Below, piece by piece: positions 17,810-25,609 of a DNA stretch of 64,000 nt (position 1 is its first letter; each line of letters opens with the position of its first letter). The DNA lies in NCBI RefSeq assembly GCF_004363655.1, contig NZ_SNZH01000021.1:60731-124730 (forward strand), in the 5' to 3' direction. The translations under genes and the position numbers were made by a program. Below the pieces are notes generated by a model, which worked only from the letters and a program-made list of their open reading frames with translations, had not been told where the DNA came from and ran no database searches. The stretch is from Tahibacter aquaticus. GTDB lineage: Bacteria; Pseudomonadota; Gammaproteobacteria; Xanthomonadales; Rhodanobacteraceae.

Positions 17810-19054
17810 GTGGACGAACTGAGCGGGCTGTTGTTTTCCTTGGCCGCGGGCCTGTTGGTGGGTGTGGAGCGTGGCTGGCGCCAACGCTCGGTTGCCGAGG
17901 GCCATCGGCCGGCCGGCCTGCGCACGTTTGGCGTAATCGGCCTGCTGGGCGGCTTGGGCGCGCTGGGGGCGCAGCGCTGGGGCGACGGCGTGCTTATCGC
18001 GCTGGGCGCGGCCGTGGCGCTGGCGCTGGTGGCCGGATACGGGGCGACGGTGTGGATGCACCGTGCGATGGGGCTGACCACCCTGATGGCGGGCTTGGCG
18101 ACCTTCATGATTGGCGCACTGGCCGCGGGCGGTGCACCGGCGGCGGCCGCCGCTGCGGCGGTCGTGATGGTGCTCCTCCTGCAGCTCAAGGACACGCTGC
18201 ACACCGGCATCGCCCGACTCTCGAGCGAGGAGTTGGCAGCCGCGTTCCAACTGCTGCTGATCTCGGTGGTGATCCTGCCGGTCCTGCCCGACCAGGGCTT
18301 CGGGCCGTACGGTGCCATCAATCCGTACCGGTTCTGGTGGGCGGTCGTGCTGATCGCCGGCTTGTCGTTTGCGGGGTACGTCGCCATGCGCGTCACCGGC
18401 CCGCGTCGGGGCCTCATGATCACGGCGCTACTGGGCGGCATCGTGTCCTCCACGGCCACGACCGCAGCCTTGGCGCGGATGGCGGCGACCACCCCCGCGC
18501 TGGCGCGTCCGGCCGCCGCCGGCGCCATCTTGGCCTGCGCGGCGATGTTCGCCCGCATGATCGGGGTGATCGCCGTGACGGCGCCGTCCTTGCTCGCCGG
18601 CCTGTGGCCCCTCCTGGCCGCGATGGCGGTCACCGGCGGAGTGCTGGGTCTGCTGTGGCAGCGGACCTCGAACGCCGCGCTGCCCGAGCCCGCGCTACCC
18701 AACCCGCTCGCGCTGCGCTTTGCGCTGGGCTTCGCCGCCTTGCTCGCTGTCGTCGCGCTGGTCAGCCGGGCGCTGACGGACTGGTGGGGTGAAGCGGGCT
18801 TGTTCCTGACGTCGGCGATCGCCGGTCTCGCGGATGTCGACGCCATCATCGTCAGCACCGGGCGAATGGTGGGCGAGGGGATCGTGACGCCGGCGGCGGC
18901 CGCCTGGGCGCTGCTGCTTGGCGCGGCCGTCAACCAGGCCACCAAGCTGGCGTTGGCCGCCGGTCTGGCCGGGCGCGCCGTGGCGGGGCCCTTGGCGCTG
19001 GCGTACGCGCTGATGGCCGCGGCGGGCGCGTTGACAGCCTGGGGCATGGCCTAG
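17810..19054 (+). CDS. MgtC/SapB N-domain plus DUF4010 membrane protein
   Basis: Membrane protein of 414 residues, GTG start at 17810. The first about 140 residues match the MgtC/SapB domain (LAAGLLVGVERGWRQR, GLRTFGVIGLLGGLGAL, ALVAGYGATVWMHR); the rest is a DUF4010 multi-span domain with RRGLMITALLGGIVSSTATT and GLADVDAIIVST. MgtC relatives affect magnesium homeostasis and ATP synthase, but the long two-domain form has no settled function. Its stop and that of the convergent ABC permease share the same CTAG bases (19051-19054). Confidence 0.88.
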   Translation: MDELSGLLFSLAAGLLVGVERGWRQRSVAEGHRPAGLRTFGVIGLLGGLGALGAQRWGDGVLIALGAAVALALVAGYGATVWMHRAMGLTTLMAGLATFMIGALAAGGAPAAAAAAAVVMVLLLQLKDTLHTGIARLSSEELAAAFQLLLISVVILPVLPDQGFGPYGAINPYRFWWAVVLIAGLSFAGYVAMRVTGPRRGLMITALLGGIVSSTATTAALARMAATTPALARPAAAGAILACAAMFARMIGVIAVTAPSLLAGLWPLLAAMAVTGGVLGLLWQRTSNAALPEPALPNPLALRFALGFAALLAVVALVSRALTDWWGEAGLFLTSAIAGLADVDAIIVSTGRMVGEGIVTPAAAAWALLLGAAVNQATKLALAAGLAGRAVAGPLALAYALMAAAGALTAWGMA

Positions 19055-20166
19055 GCCAGTTTGCGCCGGAACACGGCGGCGGCCGCCACGAACAGCGCCA
19101 ACCCGATCCCGGTCATGGCCAGGGCCTGGGGCCAGAGCTCGGCCCAGCCGGTGCCCTTGAGGAAGATGCCCAGCAGTACCTCCATGTAGTAGCGCAGAGG
19201 GCTGAGCAGCGAGGCACTTTGAAGCACGGGCGGCATCGATTCGATCGGCGTCATCGTGCCCGACAGGAACAGCACCGGGAACAGCGCGAAGAAGGCCAGC
19301 AGCAGCGCCTGCTGCAACGTGCGGGTCACCGCGGCCACGAACACCCCCATGGCGATCGCGCTGAGCTGGAACAGTGCCGCGAGCACCATCAGCGTCACCA
19401 GGCTGCCGCGCTGGGGCACGTCGAACGCCGCCACGATCAGCAGAGCCGGGAAGATCGCCAGCAGATTCACCGCCACGGTCGGGATGGTCTTGGCGGCGAA
19501 CAGCTCCAGCGGCGTGATCGGGGTCACCAGCAACTGCTCGATGGTCCCGTGCTCCTTCTCGCGCACGATCGATGCGGCCGGAACCATGACCCCGACCAGC
19601 ATCGCGGCCAGGGCCATCATCGAGAGCACCATGAAGTTCTTGGTTTCCTGCTCGGGGTTGTACCAGACCCGGGGGACGGCCACGGCCTGGCCGGGGCGCG
19701 TGCCCAGCGCCACCTGCAGCGGGGGACGGTCGCCTTCAAACCGCCGCACGACCTGCATGGCGTAGTGGCGGGCGTTCTCGGCCACGTTGGAGTTGGTGCC
19801 ATCGAGCAGCAGTTGCAGGGTCGGCCGGGTGCCGCGCTGGTAGGCCTGCTCAAACCCCGGCGGGATCACCCAGACCATGGCCACCCGCCCGGCCTGCAGG
19901 GCCTGTTCGCCTCGCCGGGGCTGATCGCTCACCTCGCGCAGCTCAAAGGTCTCGGTCGCCTGCAGCAAGGCGACCAAATGCCGGCTGGCCACGCTCTGGT
20001 CCTGGTCCACCACCGCCACCGGGAGTTCGCGGATTTCGAAGGTCAAGGCCAGCGTGCACATCACCGCTTCGACGGTGTACAGGAACAGGATCAGGAACAG
20101 CACGGTGCGGTCACGCAACACTTGCGTCACCTCCTTGCGCAGCAGGCCGACAAAGCGCCCGCTCAC
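19051..20166 (-). CDS. ybhR: ABC-2 type permease, YbhR-like
   Basis: Membrane subunit of 371 residues of an ABC exporter. One N-terminal span, a large extracytoplasmic domain of about 150 residues, then five C-terminal spans, with the family motif SIVREKEHGTIEQLLVTPIT on the cytoplasmic side. GTG at 20166 is used because it overlaps the stop of the upstream permease (GTGA, 20163-20166). It is the last gene of a YbhG-YbhF-YbhS-YbhR type set; the E. coli system is a cation/drug exporter. The substrate here is unknown. Confidence 0.88.
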   Translation of the reverse strand: MSGRFVGLLRKEVTQVLRDRTVLFLILFLYTVEAVMCTLALTFEIRELPVAVVDQDQSVASRHLVALLQATETFELREVSDQPRRGEQALQAGRVAMVWVIPPGFEQAYQRGTRPTLQLLLDGTNSNVAENARHYAMQVVRRFEGDRPPLQVALGTRPGQAVAVPRVWYNPEQETKNFMVLSMMALAAMLVGVMVPAASIVREKEHGTIEQLLVTPITPLELFAAKTIPTVAVNLLAIFPALLIVAAFDVPQRGSLVTLMVLAALFQLSAIAMGVFVAAVTRTLQQALLLAFFALFPVLFLSGTMTPIESMPPVLQSASLLSPLRYYMEVLLGIFLKGTGWAELWPQALAMTGIGLALFVAAAAVFRRKLA

Positions 20167-21260
20167 GCCGCCACCTTCTGGCGCAGGCGCCACGCCGCGA
20201 AGACAAACACCACCGCCGTGTACAGTGCCAGCCAGGCCAAATTAGGCGCCAGCGCCACCAGGCCGGCATCCTTGAGCACCACATCGCGCGAGATTTCGAC
20301 GAAATAGCTCGCCGGCACAAGGGTGCTGTAGAGCTGCAACATCAGCGGCATGGTGAACACCGGGAACAGGAAGCCCGAGAACAGGAACGAGGGCATCAGG
20401 CTGACGATCAGCGCCACCAGCATGGCGCTGAGCTGGGTCCGGGTGATGGTCGAGACCAGCAGGCCGATACCCACCGTGGTCAGCACGTAGACCCCGGACG
20501 CGGCCGCCAGCAGCGCCGGGCTGCCGGCGAACGGCACGTCGAACCAGACGATCCCGACACCGACCAGCAGCGCCATCTCCAGCAGCGCGACGCCGGCATA
20601 GGGCAAGAGCTTGGCCAGCACGAACTCCGCCGAGGTCACCGGCGAGGCGTAAATCTGTTCAATCGTGCCCGACTCCTTCTCGCGCACGATCGCCAACGCC
20701 GTGAGCAGAGGCGGGAACGCCATCAGGATCACGGCGAACAGTCCCGGGATAACAAAATTCGCGCTGCGAAGACCCGGGTTGTACCAGACCCGGACTTGGG
20801 TCTCGATCCGTTGGCGCGGCGCCGCCGGATAGCTGGCGACAATGGCTTCGGCGTAGCCCAAGGCCAGCGCGGCACTGGAGGCGAACGCGCCGTCCACCAG
20901 CAGCTGCACCGGCGCGGCCTCACCGCGCACCAGCGCCCGCTGAAAGCGACGCGGCACGACCAGGACCACGCGCACCTGGCCGCGTTGCAATGCCTGTTCG
21001 GCCTGGCGCGTCGTGTCGAACGCGTGACTTTGCTCAAAGTACCCACTGGATGTGAACCGATCCACCAGTTCCCGGCTCGCCGGCGACCGGTCTTCGTCCA
21101 GGACGCCCAGGCGGATGTTGTTGACATCCAAGGTGACGGCATAGCCGAACAGAAACAGCATCACCAGCGGCATCAGGATCGCCAGGCCGATGGTCAGCGG
21201 ATCGCGCGCCAGCTCCCGACACTCTTTGCCCATCAGCGCCAGCACGCGCCGGCGGTTCAT
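20163..21260 (-). CDS. ybhS: ABC-2 type permease, YbhS-like
   Basis: Second membrane subunit of 365 residues, paralogous to the following permease. It has an N-terminal span (IGLAILMPLVMLFLFGYAV), a periplasmic domain with DEDRSPASRELVDRF, and the cytoplasmic motif AIVREKESGTIEQIYASPVT. ATG at 21260 overlaps the ATPase stop by four bases. It probably forms the heterodimeric pore with the YbhR-like protein. Confidence 0.88.
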   Translation of the reverse strand: MNRRRVLALMGKECRELARDPLTIGLAILMPLVMLFLFGYAVTLDVNNIRLGVLDEDRSPASRELVDRFTSSGYFEQSHAFDTTRQAEQALQRGQVRVVLVVPRRFQRALVRGEAAPVQLLVDGAFASSAALALGYAEAIVASYPAAPRQRIETQVRVWYNPGLRSANFVIPGLFAVILMAFPPLLTALAIVREKESGTIEQIYASPVTSAEFVLAKLLPYAGVALLEMALLVGVGIVWFDVPFAGSPALLAAASGVYVLTTVGIGLLVSTITRTQLSAMLVALIVSLMPSFLFSGFLFPVFTMPLMLQLYSTLVPASYFVEISRDVVLKDAGLVALAPNLAWLALYTAVVFVFAAWRLRQKVAA

Positions 21261-22942
21261 GCGGCAGCTCCCGTCTTCGCCGTGGCCTGGGCGATGGCCT
21301 GCACGAACACCGTCTCCACCGAGGCATCCGCCGACTGACCGGTCTGGGCCCGCAAGGCGTCGAGCGTGCCCCAGCCGATCAAGGCGCCCTGGTGCATCAG
21401 GCCAATGCGGTCGCAGTACGCCGCCTCGTCCAGGTAGTGGGTAGTGACCAGGATGCTCATGCCGCCCTGGGCCAAGCGCCGGATCAGCCACCAGAAGCGA
21501 TAACGCGCCAAGGGGTCCACGCCGGAGGTGGGTTCGTCGAGAAACAACACGGCAGGCTGGTGCAGGATGGCGCAGGCCAAGGCCAGCCGCTGGCGCTCGG
21601 CGCCGGACAGCGCCGCCACCAGCCGCCCCGACTCCAGGGTCAGTCCCAGTTGCGCGGTCGCCTGCGCGATCGCCTCGCGGGCCCGTGCACCGCGCAGGCC
21701 GTAGGCGCTGGCGAAGAAATCGAGGTTCTCTTGCGCCGTGAGGTCGAGGTAGAGCGAAAAACGTTGGGACATGTAGCCGATGCGCTGGCGCACGGCGGCG
21801 ATTTGGCCGGGCAGCGAGAAGCCGGCGACCTGCGCCTGGCCTTCGGAAAAGGGCACCAGCCCACACAGGCCCCGGATCAGGGTCGTCTTGCCGGCGCCGT
21901 TGGGCCCGAGCAGGGCGAGCAACTCCCCGGGCTGGATCGACAGCGACACCCGATTCACCGCGCGAAAGCCTCCGAACACGACCGAGACGTCGCGCGTGAC
22001 CAATCCGGGGCCGGGAGTTGAGAGGGTCACCGGTGGCGCCGCCGGCGCCTCGGGTTCGATCGCCGTGTCGTGCAGGACGAAGACATCCTCGAGCACGGGC
22101 ACCGCCGGCTGGCTGCCGGGGACCGGCGCCGCGGCCGGATCGCGGGATTGGAAGCGCGCCCGGTCGGGCAGGACCTGCAGGCCCCGGACCTGGGGCAGGG
22201 CGCGCAGGGCGGGAAGGCGCTGCGCCAGGTCGGAGCCGCGCAGTTCGAACACCCGGCCCGCAGCCTGGGTTCGCAAGCCCGACGGCGTGTCCAATGCGAG
22301 GGGCTGGCCGTCGCGCAGCAGCAGGACCCGGTCGCAGCGTTCGGCTTCGTCCATGTAGGACGTGGCCACGATCGTGGCCACCCCGGTCTCACGGTACTGG
22401 GCGAGCATCGTCCACAGCTCCCGCCGCGACAGCGGGTCCACGCCCAGGCCCGGTTCATCCAGGATCAGCAGCTGCGGCGCATGGATCAGGTTCGTGCACA
22501 GCGACAGCTTCTTGCGCATGCCGCCCGAGAGCTTGCCCGACAGGCGCTCGGTGAACCGGGCCAGACCCGCCATGGCCAACAGCTGCGCCCGCCGCGGACC
22601 GTAGTCGGCATCGCTGACGCCCCGAAGCGTGGCCGCCAAGCGCAGGTTTTCCTCGATGGTGAGGCGGTCGTAGAGGGTGAAGCCCTGGGTCATGTACCCC
22701 AGGCCCGCAGCGATGCGCTTGCTGTCGCGGCGTGAATCGCCGCCCAAGACGGTACAGGACCCTTCACTGGGATCCAGGATGGCCGCGAACATCTGCAGCA
22801 GCGTGGTTTTGCCGGCGCCATCGGCGCCGACGACCCCCAAGGTCTCGCCCGGGGCCAGCGACAGGCTGACATCCCGCACCGCCCAGCGCGGGCCAAACCG
22901 CCGGCCCAGCCCCTGGGCGACAAGGCGAGCGGTCGGCGTCAC
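21257..22942 (-). CDS. ybhF: ABC transporter ATPase with two fused nucleotide-binding domains, YbhF-like
   Basis: Cytoplasmic ATPase of 561 residues with two ABC domains. First: Walker A GADGAGKTT, signature KLSGGMRKKL, Walker B LLILDEPGLGVDPLSRRELW. Second: GPNGAGKTT, a modified signature ALSGAERQRL, and VLFLDEPTSGVDPLAR. The linker is Ala/Pro-rich. GTG at 22942 overlaps the membrane-fusion gene stop (GTGA). This is the standard energy subunit of the adjoining permease pair. Confidence 0.92.
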   Translation of the reverse strand: MTPTARLVAQGLGRRFGPRWAVRDVSLSLAPGETLGVVGADGAGKTTLLQMFAAILDPSEGSCTVLGGDSRRDSKRIAAGLGYMTQGFTLYDRLTIEENLRLAATLRGVSDADYGPRRAQLLAMAGLARFTERLSGKLSGGMRKKLSLCTNLIHAPQLLILDEPGLGVDPLSRRELWTMLAQYRETGVATIVATSYMDEAERCDRVLLLRDGQPLALDTPSGLRTQAAGRVFELRGSDLAQRLPALRALPQVRGLQVLPDRARFQSRDPAAAPVPGSQPAVPVLEDVFVLHDTAIEPEAPAAPPVTLSTPGPGLVTRDVSVVFGGFRAVNRVSLSIQPGELLALLGPNGAGKTTLIRGLCGLVPFSEGQAQVAGFSLPGQIAAVRQRIGYMSQRFSLYLDLTAQENLDFFASAYGLRGARAREAIAQATAQLGLTLESGRLVAALSGAERQRLALACAILHQPAVLFLDEPTSGVDPLARYRFWWLIRRLAQGGMSILVTTHYLDEAAYCDRIGLMHQGALIGWGTLDALRAQTGQSADASVETVFVQAIAQATAKTGAAA

Positions 22943-23898
22943 TGCGGCACACGCAAGGGCGTGGGCCAGGGCGCCTGCGCGTCCCATTGGATCCAGGCGT
23001 CCGCCGGCATGCCCGGCTTGAGCTGCTGCTCGGCGTTGTCGATCACCAGGGTCACGCCATAGACCATCTGTGCCCGCTCATCAGGCACGTGGATATCGCG
23101 CGGCGTGAACTGGGCGTAGGGATCGACCCGGGCGACGGTGGCCGGAAACGTCTGGTCCGGGTAGGCATCGACCCGCACCTGCGCCGACTGGCCCAGCTTG
23201 ACCCGGCCGGCGTCGTTGGCGGCCAGGTACACCTTGAGCTCGATACGACGCAGGTCCGCCAGCAGGGCCAAGGGCTGGCCCGGCTGGATCACTTCGCCCA
23301 CCTCGACCCCGCGCACGAGAACCGTGGCGTCCTGCGGCGCTTTGACCTCGGTCCGGCTGACATTGGTCTGGGCCAGCCGCACCCGCGATTCCACGCTGCT
23401 CACCTGCGCCTGCAGGCTGGCCCGCTGCGCCCGCAGCCGTCCCAGTTCACCTTCGGCCTGGTTGACGGCGTCGTTGGCGCTGTCCAGCTCCCGGGCGGTG
23501 GCGATCTGGGTCGTGACCAAGCGCTCGATCCGCGCGCGTTGCTGGCGGGTCGTCTCGACATGGTGCTGCCAGGAGACAATTTGCGCCTCCAGGGCCGCCA
23601 CGCTTGCCCGAATCGCCTGCGCCTCTTCCTGCACGCTGCTGAGCTGGTCCTGCGTGGTGACCGGGTCGATCACCAGCAACACGTCTCCGGCCCGGACCGG
23701 CTGCCCCTCGACGAGCCGTTGCTCCACTACCCGGCCGCCCGTTTCGGCGGCCAGGCGCACTTCCGTGGCTTCCACGTGGCCGCTGCCATAGGCGAACCCA
23801 GCGGGGAGGGGCGGCACCCGCAGCCACTGGTAGGCGAGCGCGGCACCGCCGGCCAGCGCCACCACGGCCAACAGACTCCACACGATTCGACGACGCAT
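22939..23898 (-). CDS. ybhG: HlyD-family membrane fusion protein, YbhG-like
   Basis: Periplasmic adaptor of 319 residues: N-terminal membrane anchor (IVWSLLAVVALAGGAALAY), a lipoyl half domain (SGHVEATEVRLAAETGGRVV), a coiled-coil hairpin of about 100 residues rich in Gln, Glu and Arg, the second lipoyl half (KAPQDATVLVRGVEVGEVI), then the beta-barrel domain. It would link the ABC permeases to an outer-membrane channel, probably supplied in trans. It begins the exporter part of the operon, 40 bases after a periplasmic-protein gene. Confidence 0.9.
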   Translation of the reverse strand: MRRRIVWSLLAVVALAGGAALAYQWLRVPPLPAGFAYGSGHVEATEVRLAAETGGRVVEQRLVEGQPVRAGDVLLVIDPVTTQDQLSSVQEEAQAIRASVAALEAQIVSWQHHVETTRQQRARIERLVTTQIATARELDSANDAVNQAEGELGRLRAQRASLQAQVSSVESRVRLAQTNVSRTEVKAPQDATVLVRGVEVGEVIQPGQPLALLADLRRIELKVYLAANDAGRVKLGQSAQVRVDAYPDQTFPATVARVDPYAQFTPRDIHVPDERAQMVYGVTLVIDNAEQQLKPGMPADAWIQWDAQAPWPTPLRVPQ

Positions 23899-23938
23899 CA
23901 GGGTTTACTCCTTGGCTGACCCAGGGTACGGCGGTCCA

Positions 23939-24445
23939 TCACGAACCGCCGTGCACGTTGTCGTAGACCACGTCGAACCGCTCGACGCGCTCGCCCCGGC
24001 GCACCTCGATGCGGAACCGGTGCCCCCGGCCCTCGGCGATGACGAAGGTCGAACCGTACGACAGCGTGTCCCCGAGCGGCATCGGCTCGAGCACCTTGCT
24101 CATCGCCGCGCCCTGCGGCGGGGTGTGTCGCACGGTCACCGTGGCCTGCGTGATGCGCTGGCCGGTCGGGGTATCAAACAGCGCGACGACCAGGTGGTGG
24201 GTGTCGGATGCGGGGCGGGTCGCCCCGTGCGCGTCCGGTGCCTCGGGGTGCGCCGCGAGGGCGGCTTGGGACAGCGCGGCGGGGACCACGCCGTAGTAGA
24301 GCGTAATCCGCTCGTTCTGTTGCCGCTGATCCGTGGGCGTCGCCTGAGCCGACGCGGCGAACGCGGCGAGCGCCACTGCGGCCGCGCCTACCACGGCCCA
24401 CCCCACGCGCCGGGCGTGTCCGCCCGCACCGCGCCGCCGGCTCAT
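23939..24445 (-). CDS. Periplasmic protein of unknown function in metal/ABC operon
   Basis: Exported protein of 168 residues; signal helix VGAAAVALAAFAASAQA. The mature part has a single immunoglobulin-like or FixH/YtkA-like layout: HHLVVALFDTPTGQRI, ATVTVRHTPPQG, and a C-terminal GHRFRIEVRRGERVERFDVVY. His doublets and a Met-containing strand would allow metal binding, but no family is firmly recognised. Its ATG overlaps the stop of the methyltransferase-like gene by four bases (24442-24445). Confidence 0.72.
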   Translation of the reverse strand: MSRRRGAGGHARRVGWAVVGAAAVALAAFAASAQATPTDQRQQNERITLYYGVVPAALSQAALAAHPEAPDAHGATRPASDTHHLVVALFDTPTGQRITQATVTVRHTPPQGAAMSKVLEPMPLGDTLSYGSTFVIAEGRGHRFRIEVRRGERVERFDVVYDNVHGGS

Positions 24446-25089
24446 GCCGTGACCGCCTGCCGGCGCCGGCCCGGGATAAACGCCGGCGTGGTCGCCAGGT
24501 AGCGCACGTAGGGGTCGCCGAACCGCAGCAGGCTGTCGCGTTCCTCCGCCTTGGACAGCCGCCAGTAGGCGATGACCAGGATCGGGAACATCGCCAGCGT
24601 GATCAGGGTCGGCCACTGCAGCAGGAAGCCGAACATGATCAGCACGAAGGCCACGTACTGCGGGTGGCGGATGCGGGCATAAGGCCCGGTGGCCGCCATC
24701 TCGCCCAGGCGCTGTGCGCGATAGAGCACCACCCAGGCGCTGGACAGCAGCCAGAACCCCCAGACGATGAAGACCATGCTCAGGACATGGAAGGGCCCGA
24801 AGTGCGGGTTGGCACGCCAACCGAAGAACATCTCGAACACGTGACCGGCGTCATGCGAGAGCCAGTTCACTTCCGGGAAACGGCTGCTCAGCCAACCCGA
24901 CAGGAAGTACAGCGACAGCGGAAAGCCGTACATCTCGGCGAACAGCGCCACGATGAACGCCGAGTACATCCCGAAGCTGCGCCAATCGCGGCGCGTCGAC
25001 GGGGTGTAGAACGTATAGGCGAAGAAGATGAAGAGTGCGGCGTTGAGGACCGCCAAGGTCCACAAGCCATAACCGGATCCACTGGACAT
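24442..25089 (-). CDS. Isoprenylcysteine methyltransferase-like (ICMT/PEMT) membrane protein, copy 2
   Basis: Paralogue of the gene at 11841-12494, 215 residues, with long identical stretches such as [16 protein letters not shown]. It keeps the SAM-site motif YARIRHPQYVAF and the following SKAEERDSLLRFGDPYVRYL. A GAGGAG ribosome site precedes the start at 25089. It again follows a DUF2933 gene. Conservation of both copies suggests a selected role with metal stress, but the methylated substrate is unknown. Confidence 0.82.
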   Translation of the reverse strand: MSSGSGYGLWTLAVLNAALFIFFAYTFYTPSTRRDWRSFGMYSAFIVALFAEMYGFPLSLYFLSGWLSSRFPEVNWLSHDAGHVFEMFFGWRANPHFGPFHVLSMVFIVWGFWLLSSAWVVLYRAQRLGEMAATGPYARIRHPQYVAFVLIMFGFLLQWPTLITLAMFPILVIAYWRLSKAEERDSLLRFGDPYVRYLATTPAFIPGRRRQAVTA

Positions 25090-25103
25090 GACCGTCTCCT
25101 CGT

Positions 25104-25400
25104 TTAATGTTGATGGCCGCCGCGCGGGCGGTCCTCGGGGGTGGGGGTAGCGGGATTGGACGGCGGCGGCTGGGTCTGGTCATGGCGGTGACCGCCGTGG
25201 CGATGGCCGGCATGCATGCCCACATGCAGGGCGAAGAACGCGCCGATCAGGACGTAGGGCAGGGCGCCAAACAGATGCGCGCCGTGCTCGACGAGCAGGA
25301 AAAAGCCGGCAACGGCCAGGAAGCCCAAAAAGGCCAGCCGGATCCACCAGGGCGCAGGGGCGCGCGACGGCGGGGAAGCGTGCGAGTCGTGGTGAGTCAT
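25104..25400 (-). CDS. DUF2933-like small membrane protein, copy 2
   Basis: Protein of 98 residues: His-containing start (MTHHDSH), a span FLGFLAVAGFFLLVEHGAHLF and a second hydrophobic stretch LPYVLIGAFFALHVGMH, then a His-rich tail HAGHRHGGHRHD and a terminal GGHQH. Start 25400 has GGAG upstream and is preferred to an ATG at 25418. It is the first gene after the promoter at 25561-25591 and pairs with the ICMT-like gene as in the first operon. Confidence 0.75.
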   Translation of the reverse strand: MTHHDSHASPPSRAPAPWWIRLAFLGFLAVAGFFLLVEHGAHLFGALPYVLIGAFFALHVGMHAGHRHGGHRHDQTQPPPSNPATPTPEDRPRGGHQH

Positions 25401-25460
25401 GACGAACTCCTTGTGCAAGGTGGATGGCAGGACAAGCAGACGACCCGGGAGCGGACCGTC

Positions 25461-25484
25461 GGCCCGGGCAACGCGGCCCGGGCC
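25461..25484 (-). promoter_or_regulatory. Leader hairpin upstream of DUF2933 copy 2
   Basis: Perfect 9-base stem ggcccgggc / gcccgggcc with a 6-base loop, within the presumed leader between the promoter (25561-25591) and the start at 25400. It has no T run, so attenuation or mRNA protection is only a guess. Confidence 0.35.
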
Positions 25485-25560
25485 GTGCGGCCGCCCCTAG
25501 GCTCGGCGACGCACCCGGGCCGGATGTCGCTCCGCGGGGTGTCCCGTTCGGGGTGCAGGA

Positions 25561-25591
25561 ACCCTAAAGCTGGGTGCGGCACACAGGTCAA
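25561..25591 (-). promoter_or_regulatory. MerR-type promoter for the DUF2933-ABC exporter operon
   Basis: Leftward TTGACC (25586-25591) and TAGGGT (25561-25566) with a 19-base spacer that begins TGTGTG, as in the promoter at 15770-15800 (TGTGTT). The spacer dyad is weaker here. The shared -35/spacer start suggests the same or a similar MerR-type regulator; there is no regulator gene beside this copy. Confidence 0.6.
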
Positions 25592-25609
25592 TGGCCGGGC
25601 GCCGAGAAC

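Noticed and set aside
17719..19047. Minus-strand frame of 442 codons opposite the MgtC/DUF4010 gene
   Set aside because: Ala/Ser/Pro-rich low-complexity antisense reading; the plus strand has real membrane spans.
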